Assembly: GCA_029565415.1 (NCBI GenBank)
Contig: JAKQOH010000177.1
Span: forward strand, 1 to 50,457
Origin: Candidatus Rifleibacteriota bacterium
GTDB lineage: Bacteria > Riflebacteria > Ozemobacteria > Ozemobacterales > Ozemobacteraceae
Length of the DNA: 50,457 nucleotides
Direction of reading: 5' to 3'
Shown here: piece after piece, positions 1 to 13,312 of the stretch
Position numbering within the stretch: the first letter of the stretch is position 1
Layout of the letters: each line of letters opens with the position of its first letter
Notes under the pieces: model-generated
What the model was told of the DNA's origin: nothing
The model's database searches: none
Seen by the model: the letters and a program-made list of their open reading frames with translations, nothing else
Program-made: the position numbers and the translations under genes

Positions 1-4242
<4,242 letters not shown>

Positions 4243-4246
<4 letters not shown>

Positions 4247-6369
4247 AACATGTGAAATATATTGTAATTTATATTCTCGCGGTGATCGGTCTCATTCCCT
4301 CCGGGGCTCAGGCGAACGGCACCCTGGACATCATCGGCCCGGGGGCGTGGGCATACCCCGTCAGCCATGCGAGCCGGTCCGTCGGCCTGGTGCTCGAAAA
4401 CGGCCTTCTCATGATGGAGATCGAGGACGTGTTCGACAATCCGAGCGATCGCCGTCTCGAAGGCGCATACCGGTTCCGCCTTCCCGATCAGGGTTTCGTG
4501 ACCGGCTTCCAGATCATGACGGACGGCAAGACCTGGGTGCCCGGCAAGATCATGGAAATCGCCCAGGCCCGTCTCGCATACGACGAGATCGTGACCCGAC
4601 AAACGGACCCGGGCCTGATGGAGCAGCATGGGAACGAGTTGCTGATCAAGGTGTTTCCGATCGAACCCCGGGCCTCGGTCAGGATCCGGTTCCGGTGTCA
4701 TGCGGCTGCGCCGGCGCTGGGCGACGGGATCGACCTGGTGCTGCCGGTGGGTGTCGAGACGGAAGAAAATGACGGGCCAGCCTTCGGGGCGGGCAACGCC
4801 GGGAAGCGGGTGAAGCTGAAGGTTGCCGGTACGATTCGCGACACCCGGGGAGTTGCCGGGGTGGAGACCGAGCCGGCTTCGAGGGTGTCACCGGGACGGG
4901 AGGGGGAGACGGCCTTCAGTCTTGAAACGGCTCACGCCGGTTCCGTCCGTCTGCAGATACGGCTGAAGGGTTCGACCGGGGCGGATATCCAGGGGTACGC
5001 GGAGCCGGGCGGCTCGCGATTCCTGCTGGCCCGCATTCCACCGCTTCGGGCTCCGGAGCGGACGGACCGTGCGCGGGTCACGGTCCTCCTCGATGTTTCC
5101 GGGTCGATGGGCGGAAAGAATCGCGCTCGTGCGGATCGGCTGCTGAAGCGACTGAAGGACATCGCCGAGTTGGACATCCATGCCTGCACGGGGAGTACGC
5201 TTGCGGCGATCGCTCCCGGACAGGTCGCGGAACAGGGGTGCTCCGGGAGGATCGCGTGGGGCGCCATCGAGCTGCCGAAACAGGCTGCGGAAGCTGACGG
5301 AACGCTTCTGATCACGGATGGTGAGGGCCTGGGCGCGGCCGAGATCGGCCGGCTCTGGACCCAATCCGGCCGGCATCCGCTCTGGGTCGCCCTGTTTGCC
5401 CCGGAGATTCCGGGCGAACTCTCGGCGGCGTTTGCCGACAAAGGGGGGCTCGTCCGGTTGTTCGAGGAAGCCGGCTGGGACGCCGCCGAAACGGTGCTTT
5501 CAGGGGCCATGCGGGATCTTGGTATATCGATGAATATTGTTTTGCCCGGCGGAGAGCGGGGTGTGCCGCTGTTCGGCCGGCTTGCCTGCGGTGAGGGCTC
5601 CGAAGCCTTTCTGGTGGTGCCGGCGACGGCGACGGCCGCGACGATCCGGGTCGTCGATCGGTCCGGCGCCGCGCTGTGGGAAGCGGCGGATCCGGGGCCG
5701 GGCGCGGATCTGCCGGCCCGGGGCTGGCTGACGGCCCTCGTCGCGCGCCAGCGGATCCTGACCCTCGCCGGGCAGCCCCAGACCCCCGACATCGTCCGGG
5801 AGATCACCCGACTGGGCCTGGAGCACAATCTCGCGACCGAGTACACCGCGTTTCTGGCCGTTCCCGCAGATATCGCGCGCCAGTATGCGGACGTGCTCAA
5901 TCCGGCCTTCCTTGGCGTGTTCGCGCCGCCCAACTTCAGGAAAGCCCGGGAGCAGAGTCGCGGGAAGGCCTGCTTTGCCAACCAGCGGGTGCTCCTCGGC
6001 GCCGTCGAGATGTACAACATGGATCATACGGTGATGATGGACCGGGATCCCGTCACGCTTGCCCTCGATATCGACAAGCTGACGGCGGAGAAGTTCCTGA
6101 AGGGAGGGATCTCGAAACCCGATCCCGCATGCAGGTATCTGGCCGGGCCGGGCAGCCTGCTCGCGACGGGGTCGATCTTCTGCGTGCGTCACGGCTACAT
6201 CGAAGGCGAGTTCCGGAAACCGCCGGAGGAGCAGTTCGCCGATGCCTGTGTCGCCTACGGGTGCAATCCCGACGATTTCGACATCGAGTTTCCGGCCGAC
6301 GAGTCTCCTCTCGAAGCCTGGCTCGAGGAATACCGGCCTCTGCTCTTTATTATACGATTATTTATATAA
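4243..6369 (+). CDS. VIT and von Willebrand factor A domain protein with pseudopilin-like C-terminal segment
   Basis: A signal peptide (IVIYILAVIGLIPSGAQA) is followed by a VIT (vault/inter-alpha-trypsin) domain at about residues 25-150, with blocks such as LEGAYRFRLPDQGFVTGF and ARLAYDEIV. A vWA domain begins near residue 278; its metal-binding site DVSGS is residues 284-288 (LLDVSGSMGG). Around residues 575-650 the sequence KACFANQRVLLGAVEMYN, with later Cys residues, resembles the C-terminal half of type II/IV pseudopilins without their N-terminal helix. VIT-vWA proteins are usually cell-surface or periplasmic adhesion or scaffold proteins. The last residues (PLLFIIRLFI) are encoded by an AT-rich island. 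A strong terminator follows. Start is the ATG overlapping the upstream stop. Confidence 0.88.
4256..4275. repeat. AT-rich island with inverted repeat (AATATA/TATATT)
   Basis: Six-base perfect arms, 4256-4261 and 4270-4275, with an 8-nt spacer, inside the signal-peptide codons of the VIT/vWA gene. One of the recurring AT-rich islands described in the findings. Confidence 0.5.
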
Positions 6370-6371
6370 TC
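6356..6371. repeat. AT-rich inverted repeat over the VIT/vWA stop codon
   Basis: GATTAT (6356-6361), TTAT spacer, ATAATC (6366-6371): perfect 6-base arms. The TAA stop of the VIT/vWA gene lies within it, 20 nt before the GC-rich terminator. Confidence 0.5.
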
Positions 6372-6390
6372 ATATTCATCCTGACTGTCC

Positions 6391-6420
6391 GGGCGGGCTT
6401 CGTGCCCGCCCCGTTTTTTT
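6391..6420 (+). terminator. Rho-independent terminator after VIT/vWA gene
   Basis: Perfect 8-bp GC stem GGGCGGGC (6391-6398) / GCCCGCCC (6404-6411) with loop TTCGT, followed by CG and seven T (6414-6420). It should separate the first two genes from the macroglobulin-like gene. Confidence 0.9.
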
Positions 6421-6569
6421 GCCGGCCGAAATCCGACGGGGAGGTTCTGCGTTGGGAATCGACGGCGGGTTGTCGGTTTCGCGAAGGATGTCGGATGTGG
6501 TACAAGAGAAGGACGTCGACGGGCGAACGAAGAGATGGAAGGCCCGCACAATGCGTTGAGGAGGTTCGT

Positions 6570-9500
6570 ATGGTTCGCATCGGTTGGATTGGCCTGGCGA
6601 TCGCCGCGGTGATCGGGGTGGTGATGCCTCTGGCGGCGGCTCGGCCCGGCAGCGGCGGGGAGACGCAGGGCGTCTTCCAGGTCGATCCGGGGAAGAAGGA
6701 TATTCTCGAGCTTGCCCCCGGCGTTGCCGACCGGTTCCGGCTGCAGTTCGTTTCGGTGACGGTCGATCAGCCGACCTTCTGGCCGAACGAGGATGTGCAT
6801 CTGAAGGTCGCGATGCCGGCCCGGCCGATGGAAAAGATCAAGGTGACCCTCGGCCGCAAAGACGCCGCACCCCGTGATCTGGGCGAATTCACGCTCAACG
6901 ACGGCGGCTTGCTTATCGAAACGATCATGAGCGGCTCGAGCAAGCCGCTCGAGGTCGGCGAATACCGTGTCGAGGTCGAGACGGCCGACGGCGGCTTCAA
7001 GGGCGATGCGACCTTCGCGGTCATCGAGGGCACGCTCGGCGCCGTTTCGTTCGCCTACGAGTTCCAGCAGCTCACCAACGCCCAGGCCCTGGAAGAGGCC
7101 CGCGCGGGCTGGTTCCTCGGCAATGCCGCCGGGGTCGGCGCGCGCTGGGGGAACGGCCTCAACGTGAAGAACGAGCTGCGCGTCTTCAACAAGCCGTTTG
7201 ACGGCCACGTCACCCTCAAGACCCGGTGCATGCTGCCGGGCTGCAACGGCTGCGAGGCCGGTCCTTCTATAGAATATGATATGAAAAAGGGCGCCCTGGC
7301 GTCGGTGCTCGATGTGGGCGGCCACTCCGGCCCCTTCGAGCTGGAGATCGTCACCGAGAAGGGCAGCGTGCGGAACCTGTTCGGCCGGTCCGGTCACGTC
7401 GAGCGGCAGGTCAGCCTGGTCTCCGCCGGCTTCACCAGCCTGTTCAAGGCCACCGTGGCTCCCTATGAGAACACCGTCGCGGTGCCCGGCCGCGAGATCT
7501 ACATCCAGAAGGAAGACGGCGACAAGGAGGCCGCGTTCGAGCTTTCCTCGGCGATCGCCGGGGACGATGGCGCAGCGAAGATCACGGCCCGCGCCGATCT
7601 CGAAGGGGTGAAGGCCTGGCGGCTGATTCCCAAGGCCGACGGCAGCTTTGCCCTTGACCAGTTGACCCTGTCCGGCCGGCTGAAGAAGGGTGAGGACGTC
7701 ACGTTCTCGGTCTCCGGCCCGTATACGTTCGTCGCGCTCGGCGGCTGGGAGACGAAGGAGAACGAAAAGAAAGAGAAGGAACAGGTTCTGCGCCAGGCCT
7801 GGGCGATGCTGTTCACGCCCAGCTCCCTGCGGGTGAAGCTGGATACCCCGAAGCAGGCCGGCCCCGAAAAAAATATCGATATCACTATTGAAACATTCGA
7901 CCGGGCAAGCGGCAAGCCCCGGTCGGTATGGGGCATGCTCGAGGTGTTCGACAACCGCGTCGCCGACCGCAGTCCCAAGGATCCGCTGATCTCGGCGACC
8001 GGAGACTCGTTCCGGAACGCCTCGGCGGGTCTTTCCCGCTGGGAGGACCAGACCGGCATCCGGCGCCTGGTTCGACCCGCGACGAAGATGCGAATGTCGG
8101 CCCCGCCGCCTCCGGCGCCCTCCGCGGCCCTGGACGACGGATTCATGGGAAAATCGATGATGGCGGATAAAGAGGAGATGTCGGCCCCGATGGCGATGGC
8201 GCCGAGCATCGCGCTTGGTGCGACTGCCGGCATGGCCGGCGGCCAGGGATCGAACGAGGTCGAAACCGAGGCCGAGAATCCCGAGGCGGTGCGTGAGGGC
8301 GAGAAGAAGGTCGTCTTCTGCCAGCTCGTGAAGACGGATGCGGCCGGCCGGGCGAAGGTCAGCGTCACGATGCCGCCCCAGAGCGGCTGGTGCAAGGCGC
8401 GGTTCGTCGCCCTTGCCGGCTTCGACTACCTCGAAGCGGTCAACGACGTCGATGTCGCCCGCCGCGGCGGCACGGTAGAACTGAGCGCCCCGGCGATGCT
8501 GCTGCGCGGCGCCGAGGTGTCCCTGCGTGCCTTCGCCGTGTGCGAAGGCGGCCCCGGCAAGCTGAAGATCTCGGGTGCCGGGCTGAAGCAGGCCCTGACG
8601 CTCGACGTGCCGGCCGGTGGCAAGGAGTTCCAGATCCCGGTCGTCGGCGGCGGCAGCGGTGAGCTGGTGGCCGAACTGACGAAGGCTGACGGAACCCCCG
8701 TCGACCGCCGCTCGGTGGCGATCCGCGATTCCGGCGAGTTCCCCGTGACGTTCACCGAGCTCATCCTTTCCGACGGGAAGACGATCCGCATTCCGCGGAA
8801 CCGCACCGTCAACGTGTTCGCGAACCCCGGCCAGCTCCTGCGCGGCATGACGGCGAATATCGTGACCACGATGAAATCCTGGTTCGGCCACAGCGAGGCG
8901 CTGAGCGCCATGGCTGCCATCGATGCCATGCTCCTGCGCAGCTTCGCAGAGCGGCTGCTGAACGATGACGGCCTGCGTGCAACGATAAAGGCCGATATGG
9001 AAAAAGCCGTCCGCGATCTCGACGAGACGTTCTTTGACAAGCAGACGAAGCTGATGCGGCCGTATCCCGGCATTGAAGGGAATCCGGTCTGGTCCGTCTG
9101 GGTGCTGAAGAACCTGCTCCAGGTGAGCAACACCCTGTCGGGAGACGCCCCGCTGAAGGCCGAGTTCGCCGCCACGCTCCGCATCGCCGGGAAGCTGGCC
9201 GAAGAGCTGACCGCCGAGCTGGGTCGCCGCAAGATCTCGACCGAGGAAGTCGGCCTCTTCACGCCCGGCTCGTCCGGCGGCGACCTGGTTCCCGTCGTGG
9301 TCGACGGCAAGGTCGTGTACCGCGCCCTCACCGACGCGGCGGTCGTGAACTGGTATGTGAAGCAGATGGCGCCGGCGCTCGACATCGCCAACGGCCCGGG
9401 GCTGAAGGAGCTCAACGAACGGTTCATCAAGAACTACGACACGTTCCGGTTCCTGCGCGCGTTCGAGCGCACCGGCCCGCTCTACTACCTGCTGCTCAAC

Positions 9501-10244
9501 GCGAAAGCCCTGTATCTGAAGAAGGACCCGGCGTTCGGGCCGCTGTTCGGGACGATCGCGCGCGGCATGATCCTGACCGGCGAACCCGGCCTGATCCAGG
9601 GCCCGGCGATGCTGGGCGGCGTCTATGGAGCACCGCAGACGGTCGTGAAGTTCCTCGATCTGCTCGTCACCATGGCGAAGGACAAGGCCGGAAAGCCTGC
9701 CGGAAAAGTCGTGATCGAAGTCTCCGGCAAGCCGGCCGACACCCGGCCGCTCGGGGAGAAGCCCGTCCGGTTCGAGACGGCTGCCGATGAGGCCGGCCTG
9801 ACGGCGCCCGAGCATACGGTCGTGCTGATCGAAGACCGGCGGCAGATGCTGATGAGCGAGTATCTGACGAAATCCGCCTTCTTCACGGTCAGCCACGATG
9901 CCGCATCGATCGGCGTCGGCGAGGAGCGCACGATCCTTGTCGAGCTCGACAAGAGCCTCGATCCGGTCGATTACTACGCGGTCATCGCCCTGCCGCCCGT
10001 GGTGTCGCTGCGCCAGACCGAGGATATCCTGGCCGATTACCGGGGCCAGCTGCTGTATGGCCAGAAATCGAGCGGCGGCGAGCGGATACAGTTCGTGACC
10101 GTGCCGTTCCGCGGCTCGCGCACGATGAAGCTCGTCGTCGAGGGCGCCCTGCCCGGCAAGAGCCACGGCTTCGTGATGGTCCGCCACCAGTCGAATCCTG
10201 CGACTGTCCAGACGGTCGAGATCCCGACGGTCACATGCAGGTGA
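6570..10244 (+). CDS. Large alpha-2-macroglobulin-like secreted protein, thioester motif degenerate
   Basis: 1224 aa with an N-terminal signal sequence (IGLAIAAVIGVVMPLAAA). Beta-rich, MG-like domains fill the first half. A low-complexity segment near residues 510-560 (MSAPPPPAPSAA, then Met-rich) could be the equivalent of a bait/linker region. It is followed by an A2M-type block (TMPPQSGWCKARFVALAG...VELSAPAMLLRGAEVSLRA). A helical region from about residue 770 resembles the alpha-alpha toroid of the thioester domain. Where active family members have GCxEQ, this protein has G-H-S-E-A (773-777), so no thioester can form. Start: ATG at 6570 with GAGGAGG 6558-6564; the frame is open much further upstream, but that overlaps the VIT/vWA gene. 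Likely a periplasmic or surface protein; assignment rests on pattern, not on alignment. Confidence 0.72.
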   Translation: MVRIGWIGLAIAAVIGVVMPLAAARPGSGGETQGVFQVDPGKKDILELAPGVADRFRLQFVSVTVDQPTFWPNEDVHLKVAMPARPMEKIKVTLGRKDAAPRDLGEFTLNDGGLLIETIMSGSSKPLEVGEYRVEVETADGGFKGDATFAVIEGTLGAVSFAYEFQQLTNAQALEEARAGWFLGNAAGVGARWGNGLNVKNELRVFNKPFDGHVTLKTRCMLPGCNGCEAGPSIEYDMKKGALASVLDVGGHSGPFELEIVTEKGSVRNLFGRSGHVERQVSLVSAGFTSLFKATVAPYENTVAVPGREIYIQKEDGDKEAAFELSSAIAGDDGAAKITARADLEGVKAWRLIPKADGSFALDQLTLSGRLKKGEDVTFSVSGPYTFVALGGWETKENEKKEKEQVLRQAWAMLFTPSSLRVKLDTPKQAGPEKNIDITIETFDRASGKPRSVWGMLEVFDNRVADRSPKDPLISATGDSFRNASAGLSRWEDQTGIRRLVRPATKMRMSAPPPPAPSAALDDGFMGKSMMADKEEMSAPMAMAPSIALGATAGMAGGQGSNEVETEAENPEAVREGEKKVVFCQLVKTDAAGRAKVSVTMPPQSGWCKARFVALAGFDYLEAVNDVDVARRGGTVELSAPAMLLRGAEVSLRAFAVCEGGPGKLKISGAGLKQALTLDVPAGGKEFQIPVVGGGSGELVAELTKADGTPVDRRSVAIRDSGEFPVTFTELILSDGKTIRIPRNRTVNVFANPGQLLRGMTANIVTTMKSWFGHSEALSAMAAIDAMLLRSFAERLLNDDGLRATIKADMEKAVRDLDETFFDKQTKLMRPYPGIEGNPVWSVWVLKNLLQVSNTLSGDAPLKAEFAATLRIAGKLAEELTAELGRRKISTEEVGLFTPGSSGGDLVPVVVDGKVVYRALTDAAVVNWYVKQMAPALDIANGPGLKELNERFIKNYDTFRFLRAFERTGPLYYLLLNAKALYLKKDPAFGPLFGTIARGMILTGEPGLIQGPAMLGGVYGAPQTVVKFLDLLVTMAKDKAGKPAGKVVIEVSGKPADTRPLGEKPVRFETAADEAGLTAPEHTVVLIEDRRQMLMSEYLTKSAFFTVSHDAASIGVGEERTILVELDKSLDPVDYYAVIALPPVVSLRQTEDILADYRGQLLYGQKSSGGERIQFVTVPFRGSRTMKLVVEGALPGKSHGFVMVRHQSNPATVQTVEIPTVTCR

Positions 10245-11536
10245 TGTGCGCAATGTTTCCCCGCGGGGGCCGGGCATTCCGGATCCCCGCGGGGATTCTA
10301 TATCTTGTGGTATTTCTGTGCTCCGTCACGGCCGCGCAGGACGAGGGGCCGCCGCGGTTCCGGCTGTACGGAACCTACGGCACGGCCGGCCATGCCGACG
10401 GCCAGTTCATGCACCCGATGGGGATGGCCGTTTCCCCCGACGGAAAACGGCTTGCCGTCTGCGATACCGACAACAATCGCGTCGTCGTGCTCCAGATCCG
10501 CGTGCCTCTGCCCGACACCTCGGATACGCCGGCCGCCACCCCGACGAAGCCTCTCCGCATCGAGCTGACGATCGGGGACATCTGGCCCTGGGAGGGCAGC
10601 CTGGCGCCGAACGACATGCATGACCGGTGGCGCGAAACCGACAACGCCGATGGCGTGCGTTCCCCCCGCGAGCTGCCGGGCCGGGCCTACATGGGCGGCC
10701 AGGGGCGGGTCCGGCCGGGAACGAACGTGCCGATGGACCGGTTCAACCGGCCCCAGGCCGTGACCTGGAAGGATGACGAGACGCTCGTCGTGGCCGATAC
10801 CGACAACCACCGGGTCAAGGCCGTGAAGCTCGACGGCGAAATCCCCTGGATTCTCGGCCAGGAGGGCTGGAAAGACGGGTATTTCCACCATCCCCTCGGG
10901 GTCGATTACGATGCGAAGGGCAACCTGTACGTGTGCGAGCCCCGATCCGGGTATCTGCGCGGCCTCGGCCTCGATGCCCTCCAGCGCCAGAGCACCCAGG
11001 GCAACCGCCTCCAGCTGTTCGGCCCCGATCTCAAACCGCTCAAACGGGCCGGCCACATGCACCACATGTCGGGCCGTCGCGACCGCCAGTTCAAGGATCT
11101 GGTGCGGGTCTGGGCGGCTCCCGACGGCGGCGCCTGGGTCACCGACTCGGGGAACCACCGCGTTCTCGAGCTCGATGCCGACCTGCGCACGAAGCGGGTG
11201 CTTCGTCAGTGGCCCTTCGCGGCGATGCGGTATCCGCAGGGCATCCACGGCGATGGGGCCGGCCGTCTTGCCATCACCGACACCGGCAACCATCGTGTCC
11301 TGATCGTCGGCAAAAGCGGCGAGATCGACCAGATCCTGGGCAGCTTCGGCGTGCAGCCGGGCCGCTTCTCCCTGCCCCGCGAGGCCCGGTTCGGCCCCTA
11401 CGGCTACCTGTTCGTGCTCGACACCCAGAACTGCCGTATCCAGGTCTACCGCGAACCCTGGTTCCCCGAGCCGGCCGCCCCGCCCCTCGAACGTCCCGCC
11501 TCGCTACCGGCACCGCTCCCAGCCGACTCCCGCTAG
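10244..11536 (+). CDS. Secreted NHL-repeat beta-propeller protein
   Basis: Signal sequence (IPAGILYLVVFLCSVTAA) then five recognisable NHL blades marked by DTDNNRVVVL, DTDNHRVKAV, DSGNHRVLEL, DTGNHRVLIV and DTQNCRIQVY, each preceded by a hydrophobic strand and often a P(L/Q)G turn. Such propellers bind proteins or ligands and lack intrinsic catalysis. The ATG at 10244 overlaps the macroglobulin stop as TGATG, suggesting coupled translation; in-frame ATGs at 10235 and 10253 are alternatives, and no site has a strong ribosome-binding sequence. Probably an envelope partner of the macroglobulin-like protein. The C-terminus is Pro/Ala-rich. Confidence 0.88.
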   Translation: MCAMFPRGGRAFRIPAGILYLVVFLCSVTAAQDEGPPRFRLYGTYGTAGHADGQFMHPMGMAVSPDGKRLAVCDTDNNRVVVLQIRVPLPDTSDTPAATPTKPLRIELTIGDIWPWEGSLAPNDMHDRWRETDNADGVRSPRELPGRAYMGGQGRVRPGTNVPMDRFNRPQAVTWKDDETLVVADTDNHRVKAVKLDGEIPWILGQEGWKDGYFHHPLGVDYDAKGNLYVCEPRSGYLRGLGLDALQRQSTQGNRLQLFGPDLKPLKRAGHMHHMSGRRDRQFKDLVRVWAAPDGGAWVTDSGNHRVLELDADLRTKRVLRQWPFAAMRYPQGIHGDGAGRLAITDTGNHRVLIVGKSGEIDQILGSFGVQPGRFSLPREARFGPYGYLFVLDTQNCRIQVYREPWFPEPAAPPLERPASLPAPLPADSR

Positions 11537-11555
11537 CGAAACAAGGCGAAAATGG

Positions 11556-11582
11556 GAAGGGGCGGCTTCAGGCCGCCCCTTC
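11556..11582. terminator. Convergent hairpin between NHL and ankyrin genes
   Basis: Perfect 11-bp stem GAAGGGGCGGC (11556-11566) / GCCGCCCCTTC (11572-11582), 5-nt loop. There is no T-run on the + strand; reading on the - strand the stem is followed by CCATTTTC. Likely a shared bidirectional terminator. Confidence 0.7.
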
Positions 11583-11603
11583 AATTCGTCCAGAAACCTC
11601 TCT

Positions 11604-12377
11604 CTACTCCTGCATGTGCAGGGCGTCGATCCGCGCGGCTTTCTTCAGGAGCTCGGCGATTTCGGGCTCTTCGGCTTCGACGGCGTAATCGATCGGGGTT
11701 TTGCCGGCCTTGTCCTTCACGGCCGAGCTTGCCCCATGGCCGAGCAGGAACATGACGGCTTCCTTTTCCCCGGCGGCGGCGGCCAGGTGCAGCGGTGTCA
11801 CGCCGTCGGCGTCGGCGGTGCCGATGGCGACGCCCTTCCCGACGAGCAGCTTGTAGATCTCGATGCGGTCTGGAACGTCGCTTTCCCCGTCACCCGCGGC
11901 ATAATGCAGGGCGGTCATTCCGGCCTTGTCGACGATCTTGGGATCGGCTTTCGCGGCGAGCAGCAGGTTGATCTGCGGCATCTCCCCCCCGGCGACGGCG
12001 ATCAGGAGCGGGGTGACCCCTTCGTTGTCGCGGGCGTCGACCTCGGCGCCCTTCGCGAGCAGCAGCGAGATGACCGCCGTCTCGGTCGATGTGGCGGCGT
12101 GGTGCAGCGGCGTCATGCCCTCCCCATCCGTTGCCTTCACATCCGCGCCGTTGGCCAGCAGGAACTCGGCGACCGCTTTCTGGCCGCCCGCGCAGGCCGC
12201 GTGCAGCGGCGTCTCCCCGTCGGCATTCTTCAGGCTCACGAGCGCAGGCTTGGCTTTCACGAGGCTCTGCACTTTCGCCAGATCGCCTTTTTCGGCGGCG
12301 GTGTGGATCGGGGCGGCGAAGAGGGTCGTGGCGGACAGGAGAACGGCGGCGGTGGCGCCGAGCAGGGTGCGCTTCAT
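11604..12377 (-). CDS. Exported ankyrin-repeat protein
   Basis: 257 aa. Signal peptide MKRTLLGATAAVLLSATTLFA, then about seven ankyrin repeats of 30-36 residues. Typical units include GETPLHAACAGGQKAVAEFL, GMTPLHHAATS, GVTPLLIAVAGG, GMTALHYAAGDGE, GVTPLHLAAAAGEKEAVMFL and GKTPIDYAVEAEEPEIAELL. Ankyrin arrays bind proteins; with an export signal this one probably works in the periplasm. GAGGAAGGAAGG lies just upstream of the ATG. It is a single gene, transcribed away from the TPR gene and converging on the NHL gene. Confidence 0.94.
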   Translation of the reverse strand: MKRTLLGATAAVLLSATTLFAAPIHTAAEKGDLAKVQSLVKAKPALVSLKNADGETPLHAACAGGQKAVAEFLLANGADVKATDGEGMTPLHHAATSTETAVISLLLAKGAEVDARDNEGVTPLLIAVAGGEMPQINLLLAAKADPKIVDKAGMTALHYAAGDGESDVPDRIEIYKLLVGKGVAIGTADADGVTPLHLAAAAGEKEAVMFLLGHGASSAVKDKAGKTPIDYAVEAEEPEIAELLKKAARIDALHMQE

Positions 12378-12419
12378 GATTCGGTCCTTCCTTCCTCGAA
12401 CGTTCTGGATATCGTATCG

Positions 12420-12428
12420 ATTGTATCA
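12420..12428 (-). promoter_or_regulatory. Extended -10 promoter element for ankyrin gene
   Basis: On the - strand TGA immediately precedes TACAAT (12425-12420), giving an extended -10 box about 43 nt from the start codon. No convincing -35 box is visible. Confidence 0.4.
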
Positions 12429-12470
12429 TGCGGGGGGTGGCTCCCGGTGGCGAAGAGATCCGGCCGGTAG

Positions 12471-12476
12471 TAGAAT
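12471..12476 (+). promoter_or_regulatory. Possible -10 box for TPR gene
   Basis: TAGAAT, 31 nt before the ATG, with a weak TGGCGA 17 nt upstream. Only the -10 box is a good match. Confidence 0.28.
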
Positions 12477-12506
12477 TTCCGAAAGATCGACCGAAGGAGA
12501 GAGGAT

Positions 12507-13283
12507 ATGGGTGTCCGGAATTATATCGCTATAGCTATCATATCGTGCTTCGCAGCCGCCTTCTGCCTCGAAGCGGCCGATCCGGTGGCCGTGGAAACCC
12601 TGATGAAACAGGCAGCGCAGTTCGGCCGGGAGAAAAAATACGCCGAAGCCGAGCCGCTTCTCGAGACCGTGATCCGCCTCGAGCCGGCCAATGCCCAGGC
12701 GCATTACAGTCTCGCCCTCGTCTACCTCCGGACCGACCGGCCGCACGAGGCGGCGCAGGAGTATCTGAAGGTGTCGGAGCTCGACGAGAAGCTGGCGACG
12801 GCCCTGCGGAAGATCAATCCGATGTTCTCGCTGGTGAAGCCGGCGAAGGGCATCGCGACCGAGTCCGGCTACATCACCGCGCCGGCACCGGTCGTCACGC
12901 CGCCCACGGAGCGGCCGGACGAGCTCGCGCCGGTTCCCCAGGCGCCGGTTCCCGATTCCGAAAAGCCGGCGGTAAAAGCAGGGGAGCGAAAGAACGAGGA
13001 GGAGAAAGAGCCGAAGACCGAGGCCGATTCCGCAGAGGCCCGGCGGCAGCAGTATGTCGAGATGACCGAGTCGTCGGTGCCGGAACAGCAGGAGAGCGGC
13101 TGGCGGATGCTGATCAGTCTCGACCCGGAAGACCGCTCCTCCTACGAGGGGATGGTCGAGCATTGCCGGGAGCGGGGAAAGTTCTCGCAGATGCGTCATT
13201 ATCTGTACAAGATGGTCGAGATGGGCTGGATGACCAAAGACGAGTGCGACAAGGAAATCAACGATTACCAGGGCCGCAAGTAA
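12507..13283 (+). CDS. TPR-repeat protein with signal/anchor sequence
   Basis: 258 aa. The N-terminus NYIAIAIISCFAAAFCLEAA is a signal peptide or anchor, encoded in part by an AT-rich island. Two or three TPR units follow at about residues 28-95 (AAQFGREKKYAEAEPLLETV, AQAHYSLALVYLRTDRPHEA). Next is a Pro-rich then Lys/Glu-rich linker (about residues 125-185), and a C-terminal helical pair (PEDRSSYEGMVEHCRERGKF) that may be another TPR. Role unknown; TPRs mediate protein contacts. Ribosome-binding site GGAGAGAGGAT just before ATG. The zinc-finger gene starts 29 nt downstream, so the two are probably one operon. Confidence 0.88.
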   Translation: MGVRNYIAIAIISCFAAAFCLEAADPVAVETLMKQAAQFGREKKYAEAEPLLETVIRLEPANAQAHYSLALVYLRTDRPHEAAQEYLKVSELDEKLATALRKINPMFSLVKPAKGIATESGYITAPAPVVTPPTERPDELAPVPQAPVPDSEKPAVKAGERKNEEEKEPKTEADSAEARRQQYVEMTESSVPEQQESGWRMLISLDPEDRSSYEGMVEHCRERGKFSQMRHYLYKMVEMGWMTKDECDKEINDYQGRK

Positions 13284-13312
13284 GCGGCTGAACAACGAGA
13301 GGAGCTCGAACC

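Noticed and set aside
5676..6569. N-terminal extension of the macroglobulin-like protein
   Set aside because: The frame stays open upstream but overlaps the VIT/vWA gene and its terminator; signal peptide and GAGGAGG fix the start at 6570.
6255..10277. 1340-codon open frame on the - strand
   Set aside because: Antisense shadow of the macroglobulin-like gene; no recognisable domain and no ribosome-binding site.
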